From the NCBI GenBank assembly GCA_020186115.1, contig WSYJ01000149.1:1054001-1118000 (forward strand): DNA of 64,000 nt. Reading direction: 5' to 3'. Shown here in pieces: positions 46,864 through 57,300 of the stretch. A program made the translations under genes and the position numbers. The notes below the pieces were generated by a model. That model was not told the origin of the DNA. It did no database searches and was given only the letters and a program-made list of their open reading frames with translations. Source of the DNA: Histomonas meleagridis (taxonomy: Eukaryota > Parabasalia > Tritrichomonadida > Dientamoebidae). Numbering within the stretch: position 1 is the stretch's first letter; the number at the start of each line of letters is the position of its first letter.

Positions 46864-48399
46864 ATGAACTTGGCGCATAAAGTCGCCAAAAGAAATTTTT
46901 CAATAAAAAAGGAGAGGTCTCGTGAATCTGTGAGAATCCCGCGAAAATTTATTTTTAAATCTGTTGAGGCTCCACTTGATTTGCAATTTGTAGATTATCT
47001 TGAAGCATATCCTCCAAATGGTAAGAAATCCAACGAAATAATTAAACAAATGAAAAACTATCAGGAAAGTTTTCGAATTCTTCATAATGATTTTGATAAA
47101 GATATGAAAGCTGAAAATATTAGTTTACATACAATCTCAAAAATTGTAATATCAGAATATCTTGAAAACAAAGTTATTTTTGCATTAAATAAATACAAAA
47201 AAATATCACTAAAATATCATCGATCTTTACATGATTATTATGCTAATGCTTCGACAAAACTTTCACAGTTTGAAAATTTCCTGAGCCAATCCATTCAAAA
47301 CAATTCTCCTTATATGATAAAATATGACAAATTTCTTGAATCATTAAAATCACGCGAAGAAACCAACAAGCATGTTCAACTTAAATTCAAGATGAAATCA
47401 CTTGAGAATTATTGTCAACTTCATAAAGATGATTATCGTATTCCTATGATTCATACAGAAGAACTTATTCAATCTTTACAATCAGTTAGTGAACTTGTAG
47501 ATATTAAAAAACGTTATGTTCCAATGTCTTCTTTTGATGATTGTTTATATTGTTATTGTATTCGGAATAATCTCATTCTCAAATTTCAACAAATTGTTTC
47601 TAAAATGCCACAATATCCAACAATCATCTCACACAACATATTTAATGAGCCTAAAGTTTCGCGTGCTAGTTCAGTTGGTACTTTACTTTGGGCTCAAGCT
47701 CAGACTACTCGAGGGAAGTCATCGATTTCGAACAGAACATTGCCACCAAAACCAAACAAAGACATAGAAAATTTTGACTTTGAAAATTTTGACACTTTTA
47801 TCTTAACGTTCTTCAGCATTTTAAGTGATCATTTTGCTGAAAACCAAAGTTTATTTTTAATTTTAAGATGTGCATCCATAAGAATTCTTTTTGATTTATA
47901 TTATACCGAAAATGAAAACATATTTTCTGTTAATGAAAATCAAGAAGATTTCATTAAAAAATGTACAGATATAATTGAGCTAACTCCCAAAGATTTAAAA
48001 GTTACAGAAGAAATTATAGGAACAGATAATTATTTGAAAACATTTGATGAAATTTTTCAAGAAATTAAATCATTTGAAATTGCATCACAACAAATTTTTA
48101 TGCTGCAATTCTATATAAATCCTATTGATATGGGAAATGCAATGTTTGTTGCAATAGAAAACGTGGAAAACGGAATAAGAAAAATTCATAATGATATCAA
48201 TTTCTTGGAAATATCATTTGATGATATTTTCACTTTGTTGATTCCGGTGTTCGCTAAGTCACCAATAACTTGTACAGATTCGTTGGATAGAGTGCTGAAA
48301 ATATTTTCGCAGTTGAAACTTTCGATTTCTTTGGATTACGGAATTATTTCAGTTGCGTCTGTCATAGATCAAATCAAAAAAATGAATGAAGCATTGTAA
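46864..48399 (+). CDS. VPS9-domain-like protein
   Basis: 511 residues from ATG 46864 (MNLAHKVAKRNFSIKK); upstream 30 codons are open but begin at TTG. The region is helical throughout. The C-terminus (SFDDIFTLLIPVFAKSPI, then LKLSISLDYGIISVASVIDQI) resembles VPS9 domains: ADDLLPxLIYVLxKAxP and the later GEEGYYLTNLxAAxxFI. VPS9 proteins are GEFs for Rab5-type GTPases. Many trichomonad proteins of this layout exist. The Asp-Asp pair required for GEF action is present as DD; moderate certainty. Cytosolic. Confidence 0.65.
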   Translation: MNLAHKVAKRNFSIKKERSRESVRIPRKFIFKSVEAPLDLQFVDYLEAYPPNGKKSNEIIKQMKNYQESFRILHNDFDKDMKAENISLHTISKIVISEYLENKVIFALNKYKKISLKYHRSLHDYYANASTKLSQFENFLSQSIQNNSPYMIKYDKFLESLKSREETNKHVQLKFKMKSLENYCQLHKDDYRIPMIHTEELIQSLQSVSELVDIKKRYVPMSSFDDCLYCYCIRNNLILKFQQIVSKMPQYPTIISHNIFNEPKVSRASSVGTLLWAQAQTTRGKSSISNRTLPPKPNKDIENFDFENFDTFILTFFSILSDHFAENQSLFLILRCASIRILFDLYYTENENIFSVNENQEDFIKKCTDIIELTPKDLKVTEEIIGTDNYLKTFDEIFQEIKSFEIASQQIFMLQFYINPIDMGNAMFVAIENVENGIRKIHNDINFLEISFDDIFTLLIPVFAKSPITCTDSLDRVLKIFSQLKLSISLDYGIISVASVIDQIKKMNEAL

Positions 48400-48803
48400 T
48401 TGTTATTTTAAAAACTTTCGTACGATTTTGTTTTTAATAATTTTCATGTAAAGTAATTCTTTGCTACAAAAAGTATTTATCACTTAAAATTTGTAATCAA
48501 AAATAAAATAATTTCTGGATTTAAAGCAATAAAGTAAATGTTGTATTTACCTTTTTGTTTTATATTTTTCATTTTCTATAAAAATTATTAATATGGTCTA
48601 AATCATTTGGCTTAAATTAAAAAAAATTTCCCAATTTGTTTAAAAAAAGTACAATGAATTTGACATTTGTATCTTCAACAAATGAATATTTCCTTTTTTA
48701 AGTAAAATAATTTAGCAAGAAGATAATTAATATAATAATTTATTCATATAAAATAGTCGCGTTTAAATATTTCAGAAAACAAAGTACCTTTTAAACAACA
48801 GTG
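48400..48803. other. Intergenic between convergent genes
   Basis: AT-rich, nothing recognised. Confidence 0.4.
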
Positions 48804-49757
48804 CTATTTGTTCCATATCTCTCTCAGCGCTTGATCATGCACAAATAACAGTTCCGCCAATTTCGACATCTGTTCTCTCAAAGTCGCTATTTCATCTCTC
48901 AGCTGCTCATACGAATCTGTGTCTTGTGCTCTGCGTTCAATGGTGTTAATTTGGTTCTCCAACTTTTTGACTTTTTCTGCTGAATCAGATATATTTGCAT
49001 CATTAAAAGGTATGAAATATGGCTTATCCCAGCTCACAATGATGTCACTACTAAACAAATACTTTTGGAGGCGTTGTTCCGAGCCTCCAATAAGAATTGG
49101 AAGCAGTTCGTCTTCTTTGAAGTCATTTCCATCAAAGTCGAAGCAATCAGCATCATCAAAAAACTCGAGCGATGGGCAAAGATGCTTTACAAACTCAAGA
49201 ATTTGATTCGATTGCTCTTGTTTTAAAAGGCCAATATTTAAAAATCGTAATTTTGGAAATAGGGAAATGAAACGGAGTTCAATTAAATCTCGAATTTTAT
49301 TGCCGCTTACATTAAGCTGCTCAAGATCAACTGGTACCTTTTCTTCATTTTCAAGAAAATCTAAAGATGAAAGTTGATTATTGGATAAATCTAATTCTAA
49401 AAGATGTGGTGGAAATGCACAGCTTATTGACTGAATTTCATTAGATGAAGCATTTAGCATTTCTAAGTTTGGCAATTTTTCTATGAATTCGATCGAAGTA
49501 ATATGATTATTACTGATATCTAAAAATTTGAGATGCAAAATTTCGCCTAGATTTGAGAGATCTGTGAGCTCATTTTTTGCAAGATTTAAATGTTGAAGAC
49601 TTGTAAAATCTTCGAGATTTGGAAAAAATTGAATGAAGTTTTGTGATGCATCAATACTTATAACAGTATCTGGTTGTTTAACTTTTGGAAATGATTTTGC
49701 TTTTGTCTTTGATATATCAATTGTGTCGCTTATGCTTCCTCTTCTGTTTGTTTGCAT
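48804..49757 (-). CDS. SDS22-type LRR protein with C-terminal coiled coil
   Basis: 317 residues, ATG 49757. Six or so 22-residue LRRs at about 45-180 (LQHLNLAKNELTDLSNLG, LKFLDISNNHITSIEFIEK, LLELDLSNNQLSSLDFLE), an LRR-cap region (LRFLNIGLL), then a linker and a coiled coil at about 255-310 (EKVKKLENQINTIERR). This order is common in centrosomal and axonemal LRR proteins, but no specific orthologue is recognised. It shares a 22-bp divergent gap with a coiled-coil gene. Confidence 0.8.
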   Translation of the reverse strand: MQTNRRGSISDTIDISKTKAKSFPKVKQPDTVISIDASQNFIQFFPNLEDFTSLQHLNLAKNELTDLSNLGEILHLKFLDISNNHITSIEFIEKLPNLEMLNASSNEIQSISCAFPPHLLELDLSNNQLSSLDFLENEEKVPVDLEQLNVSGNKIRDLIELRFISLFPKLRFLNIGLLKQEQSNQILEFVKHLCPSLEFFDDADCFDFDGNDFKEDELLPILIGGSEQRLQKYLFSSDIIVSWDKPYFIPFNDANISDSAEKVKKLENQINTIERRAQDTDSYEQLRDEIATLREQMSKLAELLFVHDQALREIWNK

Positions 49758-49779
49758 TGAAACGACCGTTTAGAAACAA
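49758..49779. promoter_or_regulatory. 22-bp gap between divergent start codons
   Basis: Holds AACGACCGTTTAG, a CCGTTT site of the kind found near other starts. The second ultra-short divergent spacer in this window. Confidence 0.6.
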
Positions 49780-51285
49780 ATGGAAAAAGATGAAGAAACA
49801 AAAGCAAATAGCTTCAATAATATTGATCATAAATACGAAACAGAGATAGCAAACATGAAAAAACAAATTGAGGAATCATCTTTTATAATTGAAGAATTAA
49901 AGGATAAAATCAATGAGATTCTTATCGAAAAGGAAGACTTAACAATTGAACTAGAAAATATCAAAGTGGAAAATGAAGAACTGAAACAAGAAAATAAAAA
50001 ATCAATAGAAAATAATCTCCAAAGTGAAATGGAATATATTTGGAAAGAGCAATTTGAAAAACTTGAAAACGAATATGGCACTCTAAAAAAGCAAAACTCA
50101 CTCACGCTAGATCAAAACAAGAAGTTACTCGATGAAATTTCCAATCTTAAAGAAGTTAATCAAAATTTAGAAATCCAAAACAAACAAATTTCTGAATCAC
50201 AGTTAAAAATTGAAAGCGAAAATAAGTCACTTATTCATCGTACTGAAGAACTTGAAAACGAACTTAATGAAATATGGAAAAAATGTATTACAATCGAAGA
50301 ATCAAAAGACATAAAACAGAATAACAAATTTCTTTCAGAAGAAAACACAAATCTTAAAAAAACTCTTTCGGAATATGCTCAAAAACTATTACAAATTGAT
50401 GAAATCAAAGAAGATAATAAGCAAAAAGAAAAATTAATATCGAAGCTCAACTTAAAGATATCAGAAATGGAACAACTTATGAAAAATCAAGAAACGACAA
50501 CAGAAGAATCCATAAAACTTCATGATGATAATGTAACACTTACCAAGCAAATCATGACTGCGCATGAAAAGTTAAAAGATTTGTTACAGCAAAACCAAAT
50601 TTTAATACAACAAATCGAAGATTTCCATGAAAGATCCGAAAAGATAACTGAAATTGAACTACGAAACTTAGAGATAACAAATGAAAATCAAATTTTAAAA
50701 ACAGAACTAAAGAAGAAAATTGAAGTATTTGAAGAAGCAACAAGAAAAACAATGCAAAAATATAAAGAAGCTTGTCAAGGAAATGACGAACTTACAAAGT
50801 TTATAAATAAACAAAATGAAATAATTGAAGCGAATGAAATACAATTACAAACGAAAGATGAAAAAATAAAAGTTTTGATGCAAATGTGTTCTTTATTAGA
50901 AAAGAAACTAAATGAAAATGAAACGGAAAATGCCGAATTAAAAGAAAGGATTAAAATTTTGGAAGAAATGAATTCTGTTGATTTTATTGATGATGATTCA
51001 ACAGAATTACAAAATCATATTCACGAATGCGAAAAAATAATTGAAACATTACAAAACCAAATCGCCAAAAATGCACATGAAATGGCTGATGTAGTTTCAT
51101 ATAAATCACGTATCGCAGCTTTGGAAGCAAGATTAAAAGAACTTGAAAAATTGAATAATAGTGATGACGAAGTAATTGAAATATCAATCGATAATACCGA
51201 AAACGAAAATAGAATCGAAGAAAAAGAAATAATCGTAATTGAGAACGATACGGAAATTTCTGATGGATTCGAGGAAATTGAATGA
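49780..51285 (+). CDS. Long coiled-coil protein
   Basis: 501 residues, ATG 49780. Heptad-rich Glu/Lys/Asn/Leu sequence from about residue 15 to 450 without other domains, ending acidic (NDTEISDGFEEIE). No motor, zinc or membrane motif. Such proteins in trichomonads can be cytoskeletal or golgin-like. Head-to-head with the LRR coiled-coil gene, possibly co-expressed. Confidence 0.8.
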   Translation: MEKDEETKANSFNNIDHKYETEIANMKKQIEESSFIIEELKDKINEILIEKEDLTIELENIKVENEELKQENKKSIENNLQSEMEYIWKEQFEKLENEYGTLKKQNSLTLDQNKKLLDEISNLKEVNQNLEIQNKQISESQLKIESENKSLIHRTEELENELNEIWKKCITIEESKDIKQNNKFLSEENTNLKKTLSEYAQKLLQIDEIKEDNKQKEKLISKLNLKISEMEQLMKNQETTTEESIKLHDDNVTLTKQIMTAHEKLKDLLQQNQILIQQIEDFHERSEKITEIELRNLEITNENQILKTELKKKIEVFEEATRKTMQKYKEACQGNDELTKFINKQNEIIEANEIQLQTKDEKIKVLMQMCSLLEKKLNENETENAELKERIKILEEMNSVDFIDDDSTELQNHIHECEKIIETLQNQIAKNAHEMADVVSYKSRIAALEARLKELEKLNNSDDEVIEISIDNTENENRIEEKEIIVIENDTEISDGFEEIE

Positions 51286-51671
51286 AAAAAAATCGTCTTT
51301 ACTGAAAAAATGTCAAAAGAATTACAACAGCTTAAAGCGAGCAAATAAAATTATCATCTGTTGAAATGATCTTAACGACATCGAGTTCCGATAATAGTGT
51401 TAAGATATGAAACATGTTTCATCGGCAGTATTACGTTTAATGTTGAAGGAATTGATATTAATGATAAAGAAATTTATTTAATATTTATTATTATGATTTT
51501 ATATATCAAAATAATATTTTTAAATAAGGCGTTGAATTAAGTCCAAAAAGGATGTGCTCTTAAACTCCATAATATGGAACAAAAATGTCTGCAAGGGGTG
51601 ACAAAGCCTCTTAAAGACCCGCTAAATTTTTTTGATTGTTGACCTAAATAAAAAACATACCATTGTCTAAA

Positions 51672-51905
51672 TTAACTCATGAAAATTTTATCATTATGTG
51701 AAGAATAATTAAAAGATTCATGCGGTACTAACTTTTTTGGAAATTTTATCATCTGCTGATCTTTTTGAAGGATTTTTTTAACGATATGATGTGAGATGTA
51801 GAAGTTCTGTGCTATTTTTTGCAGAAGATTATGGGAACTTTTGGAGGTAGTTCGAAATAAAGAATCAAGGTCCAATGTGGGTCTTCCTGTAAGTTCCTCG
51901 CCCAT
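51672..51905 (-). pseudogene. Mariner transposase fragment, second family
   Basis: 77 residues aligning with the N-terminal DNA-binding region of the transposase at 4678: GRPTLDLDSLF, ISHHIVKKILQK and KFPKKLVPHESFN correspond to GRPPSDL, VTPNTVLKVLYE and RFTRKWVPHDLTE. It differs too much to be the same family. No catalytic domain remains. Confidence 0.7.
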
Positions 51906-52356
51906 ACATGAAAAATTAAATTTTTGAACCTATGAAGCCAATTTTTGATCAAAAATCCTAGGATTTTGAATATACTTTATTGCTATTGATATATGTGGTA
52001 TACATATATACCAAATTATCATATATTTGTTTACTGCCTTGTCCTAAGAGAGAACAATATTTGATGATGGTTCTTTGTTCCCACTTTCGGAAGGGATAAC
52101 TAAAAAGTGACATTCTAACTTTTTTTGACTATTAACATATTCAAAGTTAAATGTCTCATGAAAAGCAAATATACCCAAATATCATAATAAACAAAATCTT
52201 ATACATCCGAATCTTTCAATATATATATACATATTTAAACAGTATTCAAATAATTTTACATTACAACAGATTGAAAATTGAAATAAATTTTTGTAAACTT
52301 GTTAAAATTGACAAGGAGATTAATGTCGAAATAGTTTCTAAAATCTTTTTTATGTT

Positions 52357-52629
52357 TTAATTTATTTTCCAACAAACTTTATAGTTCTTTTTGAAGACAA
52401 TTTCCTTGTCTTCTTCGCAATGAAGTAAACCATCTGTTTTTGCATTGTAAATGAAATTTCTTTCAGTAAAATATTTTGAAATTATCTTCCAATGATGACC
52501 AATAGCTTTAGGTGGCGCTGTTAAAGCGAATTCGCTTGTATCATTAATGTTAATCTCAAATGAGATAAAAATAATTTTATCTTTTCCAATGAAAATAAAT
52601 AATGTTTTTGTTGTAAAAAGAAATGTCAC
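52357..52629 (-). pseudogene. Orphan coding-like fragment
   Basis: A 90-codon open frame lacking an ATG at its start. It reads ALTAPPKAIGHHWKIISKYF and CEEDKEIVFKKNYKVCW, which looks like real protein but belongs to no family I recognise. Probably a relic. Confidence 0.3.
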
Positions 52630-53400
52630 TCAGCAGGATCGATTGTAAGGAGCCTTCGGATAAGACCTCTTAGTATCTGATAATGCACTAACATCTATTG
52701 GTAAAAAATAAGGTTGTGGCTTTTCATTTTAAGCTTTACTTCGAAAAGGTGACGCGTGAGCTACGATTAAAATAATGATTTCATTAATTACAATATGATG
52801 CATAGGTACCACATTACACAATTGTATGCTTGTTTATAGCTTTAAACCAATAGCATTTGTTCATTTGATACGTTCAAGTGTAATATGATATTTTGACTGA
52901 TTTTTCCGGCAATTTTGGTTGAAAACCACATGTTTTTTCACTTCTTAAAACAACATCATTTGTTTATAATGGCATTCATAACATTCATCTTATAAATTAA
53001 TTTACATGGACTTTCCGTGTTCTTTTGCCTGAACATCGACCCCAGAATTTCGGCCGGTACGTTGGTCGAACAGAAATTTTGTGAAGAAACCGTTGTTCAC
53101 AAAAGTTGTTATTTTTTCAGAAAAAAATCGTAAAAAAATTTTTTAATGGCCATTCCCACGTTCGTTTTTAGGAGAACAAAAAGAATTTTCGACTTGCTAA
53201 AACAATTTCCACAATATTTAGATCAAATTTAATTCGTAAATGATGAGATCACATTAAAATCTCAAAAGAATTGGCAAAATTAGATCATCAAAAACATTAT
53301 TCTAAAAAACGTTATATTGAATTTTTTGAATGGAAAATATTCAAAAAAATAAAAAATTGGAATTAAAAACATAACCGTTTTGTTTGAGCACACAGATAAA

Positions 53401-54144
53401 ATGACCCAAACAAATTGGAACGACTCCCCGGGGAATGATGAACCTCAAATGAATCACTCAATGTCAGCGTTACTTCCATCTACATTAAGAGATATGTGCG
53501 AAGATGGAGAAACAAATCAATTTCCAAAAAAAAAATTCACACTTGTAAATCCAAATGTTTATTTTTCAAGGCAAGTAAGTTCCCTTCCAGTTTCAGCTCG
53601 AAATATGGACTTTCCTTCAAATGATGATGATGATCTAAATCAACATGCTGATTTTCAATTCCAAGGTGAAATTGAAACAGATGGCAACTATGCAAAATCA
53701 TGTTACTATACGGTTAAATTTAACATGTATAGATCTTCTTGCTTTTATACAAACCAAGATTTAAAAATTCAAATTGGTGATTATGTTTTAACTGAGGCTG
53801 ATCGTGGATATGATATTGGAGTAGTAGTAGGAATAGTTACGAAGCCTTCCCCACGTGATCAAAGATCAGCAAAAATGATATTAAGAATTGCTCAACAATA
53901 TGAAATTGATCAACTCCAACAAAAAGCAGAAAGAGAGTTAAGAGCACTTGAGTTGTGCCAAGCAAAAGTCATAGAATATGCTTTGCCGATGAAAATAATT
54001 GGTGCAGAATTCCAATTTTATGGAAAAAAGCTTACCTTTTATTATACCTCGTCACATTACATCGACTTCAGAACTCTTGTTCGCACTCTTTTCAAGGTAT
54101 TTGGCACTCGAATTTGGATGTGCTGTGTATCAGAAAAACCATGA
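53401..54144 (+). CDS. PSP1 C-terminal domain protein
   Basis: 247 residues from ATG 53401 (MTQTNWNDSPGND); the longer frame begins at TTG. A disordered first 100 residues precede the PSP1-C domain: VKFNMYRSSCFYTNQD, IGDYVLTEADRGYDIGVVVG, ALELCQAKVIEYALPMKII, EFQFYGKKLTFYYTSSHYID and VRTLFKVFGTRIWM. The domain is found in bacterial YaaT/RicT and in yeast PSP1 and kinetoplastid proteins; in eukaryotes its role is linked to RNA processing. Complete domain, no transfer signal apparent. Confidence 0.9.
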   Translation: MTQTNWNDSPGNDEPQMNHSMSALLPSTLRDMCEDGETNQFPKKKFTLVNPNVYFSRQVSSLPVSARNMDFPSNDDDDLNQHADFQFQGEIETDGNYAKSCYYTVKFNMYRSSCFYTNQDLKIQIGDYVLTEADRGYDIGVVVGIVTKPSPRDQRSAKMILRIAQQYEIDQLQQKAERELRALELCQAKVIEYALPMKIIGAEFQFYGKKLTFYYTSSHYIDFRTLVRTLFKVFGTRIWMCCVSEKP

Positions 54145-54326
54145 AATATTTAATACTAAAATAGAAGAACATACATTAGAAATAAATCGCATTTCTCTCT
54201 AATTTTATTTTTAATTTTTTTATCAAACAAAATCAGGAAACATCGATGAACGTTTAAAGCCGCATCAAAAAAAGTGACTTCACTCTTACCATTGAATTTT
54301 AGGTTCACTTTTTTGATTCATTTTGG

Positions 54327-57300
54327 ATGTCGAGTCTAATTTCTCTGCAAATCAAAGGACTTCGTTCATATCATCCTGATCCAGAAGATCCTTCTACACA
54401 AACAATAACTTTTGATGGGCCTGTTACGTTGATTAGTGGCGAAAATGGAACTGGAAAAACAACAATCATTGAATCATTAAAATATGCAACAGTTGGTGTT
54501 TGTTCAAAGGAGATAGTTGCAGATCCACATTTATGGAATCAAGATCGAATTAATGGTGAAGTTTCATTAGAATTCGAATCACCAACAGGAAAAACAGTCA
54601 AAGTACAACGTGGAGCATCATTAGTAAAGACAGCACTTAAGAAAACAGGGGCAACATTTGGTAATCAAGCATGTCATATTACAATTGATAATCATGATGG
54701 AACAACGCCCATTAAAAAGACTGCAAATTCAACAGAATCCAACATTGAAATCCCACAGCTTCTTGGAGTTTCACCAGCTATCTTAGAAAATGTAATTTTT
54801 TGTGATCAACAAAACTCATGTTGGCCATTAGAAGATTCTGCCAAACGACTTAAAGAACGATTTGATGAAATATTTGGAGCAGAGAAGTATGAGAAAGCAA
54901 AGAAAGCACTTAAAGAAGTTGAGAAGCAACTTAAAGAAGAAAAGAATACATATGAAAAAGAGTCAAGTATCCAAACTAAGAACCAAGAAAGTTATTTACG
55001 GATACAGTCTAAGATTGAGAACAATCGCAAACGAATTATTAAACTTGATGAAGAACAATCTGATCTTCAAGTTCGACATGATGATTATCAAGACAAGATC
55101 AATGAATATGATCAACATAGTGAAACCATCAATAACTTAAAAGGGAAAATTAATGCTAATGAAGAGAAGTCCAAAATCTATTTAAAGAAAATGAATGAAG
55201 AAAAGTCACAAATCATTGGCGACTTACATACGACAGATGAATGTTATGTTCTTAAAGAAGAACTTGAGACGAAACAAAAAGAATTAAAAAGAAAATTAGA
55301 AACAATTAAATATACTAATGTCGAACAAAACAGAAAACTTGAAAAATTAATGAAAGAATCAGAAAACCTTCGGAATGAACTTGACATTAAAAAGAATTTA
55401 ATGGGCGGCGCACAAGCGCAACATGATTTCTATATGAAAACATTAGCCGAATTTGAAAAAGAATATCAATCGAAAGATTACGAAGAAGTTTTATTAAAGA
55501 AAAGAGAAGAATATCAAATGAAGAAGAAAGAATTCGATTCATTTGAAGATAAAACTAAAAAAAGTGCAAAGAAATTATCAAAAGAAATCCAACGAATTGA
55601 TGGAAAATATTTTGAGGTAAGTAGTAAAATTAAAAGTTATGAACAACAAATCAATGATAAATTAAAAGATTTAAATCAACAAAAATATGATGAAAATGAA
55701 ATTAATGAAATCCAAAACAAAATTAATATTGAAGAAGAAGATTATAAAACATTTATAAGTAATACAAAATCAGAAGAACAAATTCAAAATGAAATTAAAC
55801 AAAATGAAGAACAACAACAACAAATTAAAGTTGAAACTAATAAATATATCGAATTACAAAAGAAATGTACATTACAATCGACAATTCAACAAAAGTATTC
55901 ACTTTTACAATCAACGATTTATACATTAAAAGAAAAAATCGAAACGCAATTAGAAAACATTAAGAAAGTTTTAGGTAATGTTACAGTCGATAATATTGAA
56001 GAAACATTTAATAAAGTTTATAATGGAACAAAAACGGAATATGAAAATCTTAAATTAGAAAGTGATAAAATATCAAATGAAATTATGCAAAACAAAATAC
56101 AACTTGAAAATTATCAAAACAAATTAATTAAAGGTGATAAACAAATTAAAGAAACGGAATCGAAATTACAATTATTTATTCAAGATGATCAATTTGAAGA
56201 TGTCTATAAACAAAAGAAACAAGAATTAACAGAAGCGCAAAATAAACTTACTCGATTTCAAAACAGTGAAGAAATTTATAAGAATTTCGAAAAAGAAGCG
56301 AATGAACTTCATTGGTGTCCATTATGTGAACGAAAATTTAATGATGAAAATTCATTAATCGAATTCATTAAGAATAAAATTTCATTACATATCCAAAACT
56401 TACCAACGAAATTAGAGAAATGTGAAAAGAAGATAAAACGAACAGAGAAAGAACTTAAAACACTTGAACTATTAAAACCAGAATATGAACAATATAAGAA
56501 GAACATTGAACAAAGAGAATCATTACAACAACATATCAATGAATTAAAATTAAGTTTAGAGAATTTAGAAGATAAAAAGCAAAAAATTTTAGAGAAGTTA
56601 AATATCGTTAATGATTCATTTGAATTATTACGTACATTAAATCCGGAGATTAAATCATATTTAAATAATAATAATGAATTAAATAATAACTTAATTGAAG
56701 AATCAAATTTATCATCACAATTCGATTCTTCTTTACCATCATATTTAGAAATCACTGATAAAGTTAATGAAATGGAATCAATTAAAAGTGATTTATATAT
56801 GAAACATAAACAATTAACAGATGAATATACATTATATGTACAACGAACTTCAAAGAATAAATCGGAAATCCAAAACTTGAAACATATGTTACAAAAGAAC
56901 TTAGATAAACAAAAGAATTATAATGAAATAAATGAAAAAATTAATTATATTAAAAACGAAAAAGAAAAATTAGAAAAAGAATTCGAACAAATACAAACAG
57001 AACGTGAAAGTATTCATTTAAGTCATTCACAATTAGAAGAAGAAAATAGTCAAAAGATCGAAGCCGAATCAAATATCTTACGAAGTTATGAACTTATATT
57101 AAATGAATGTGAAAACCAATGTAATATTTTACGTAAATCACAAGAAGAATTATCGACAATTAATTCTGGTGAATTACCACAACAAATTAATGAACTACAG
57201 ATACAAATTGATCAAAATAAAACAGAAATTCAAACATTACAAAACAATATTAATATCAATAATCAAGAAGAACATGAAATTAATAATGAAATCTTTGGTA

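Larger units (their letters stand above)
51286..53400. other. 2.1-kb gene-poor region with transposon debris
   Basis: Holds the mariner fragment (51672-51905), a short ankyrin-spacer-like piece (51440-51500), an orphan minus-strand frame at 52357-52629, and a comparatively GC-rich stretch at 53025-53095 with no ORF. ATAACCGTTTTG at 53371-53382 precedes the PSP1 gene. Confidence 0.4.
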
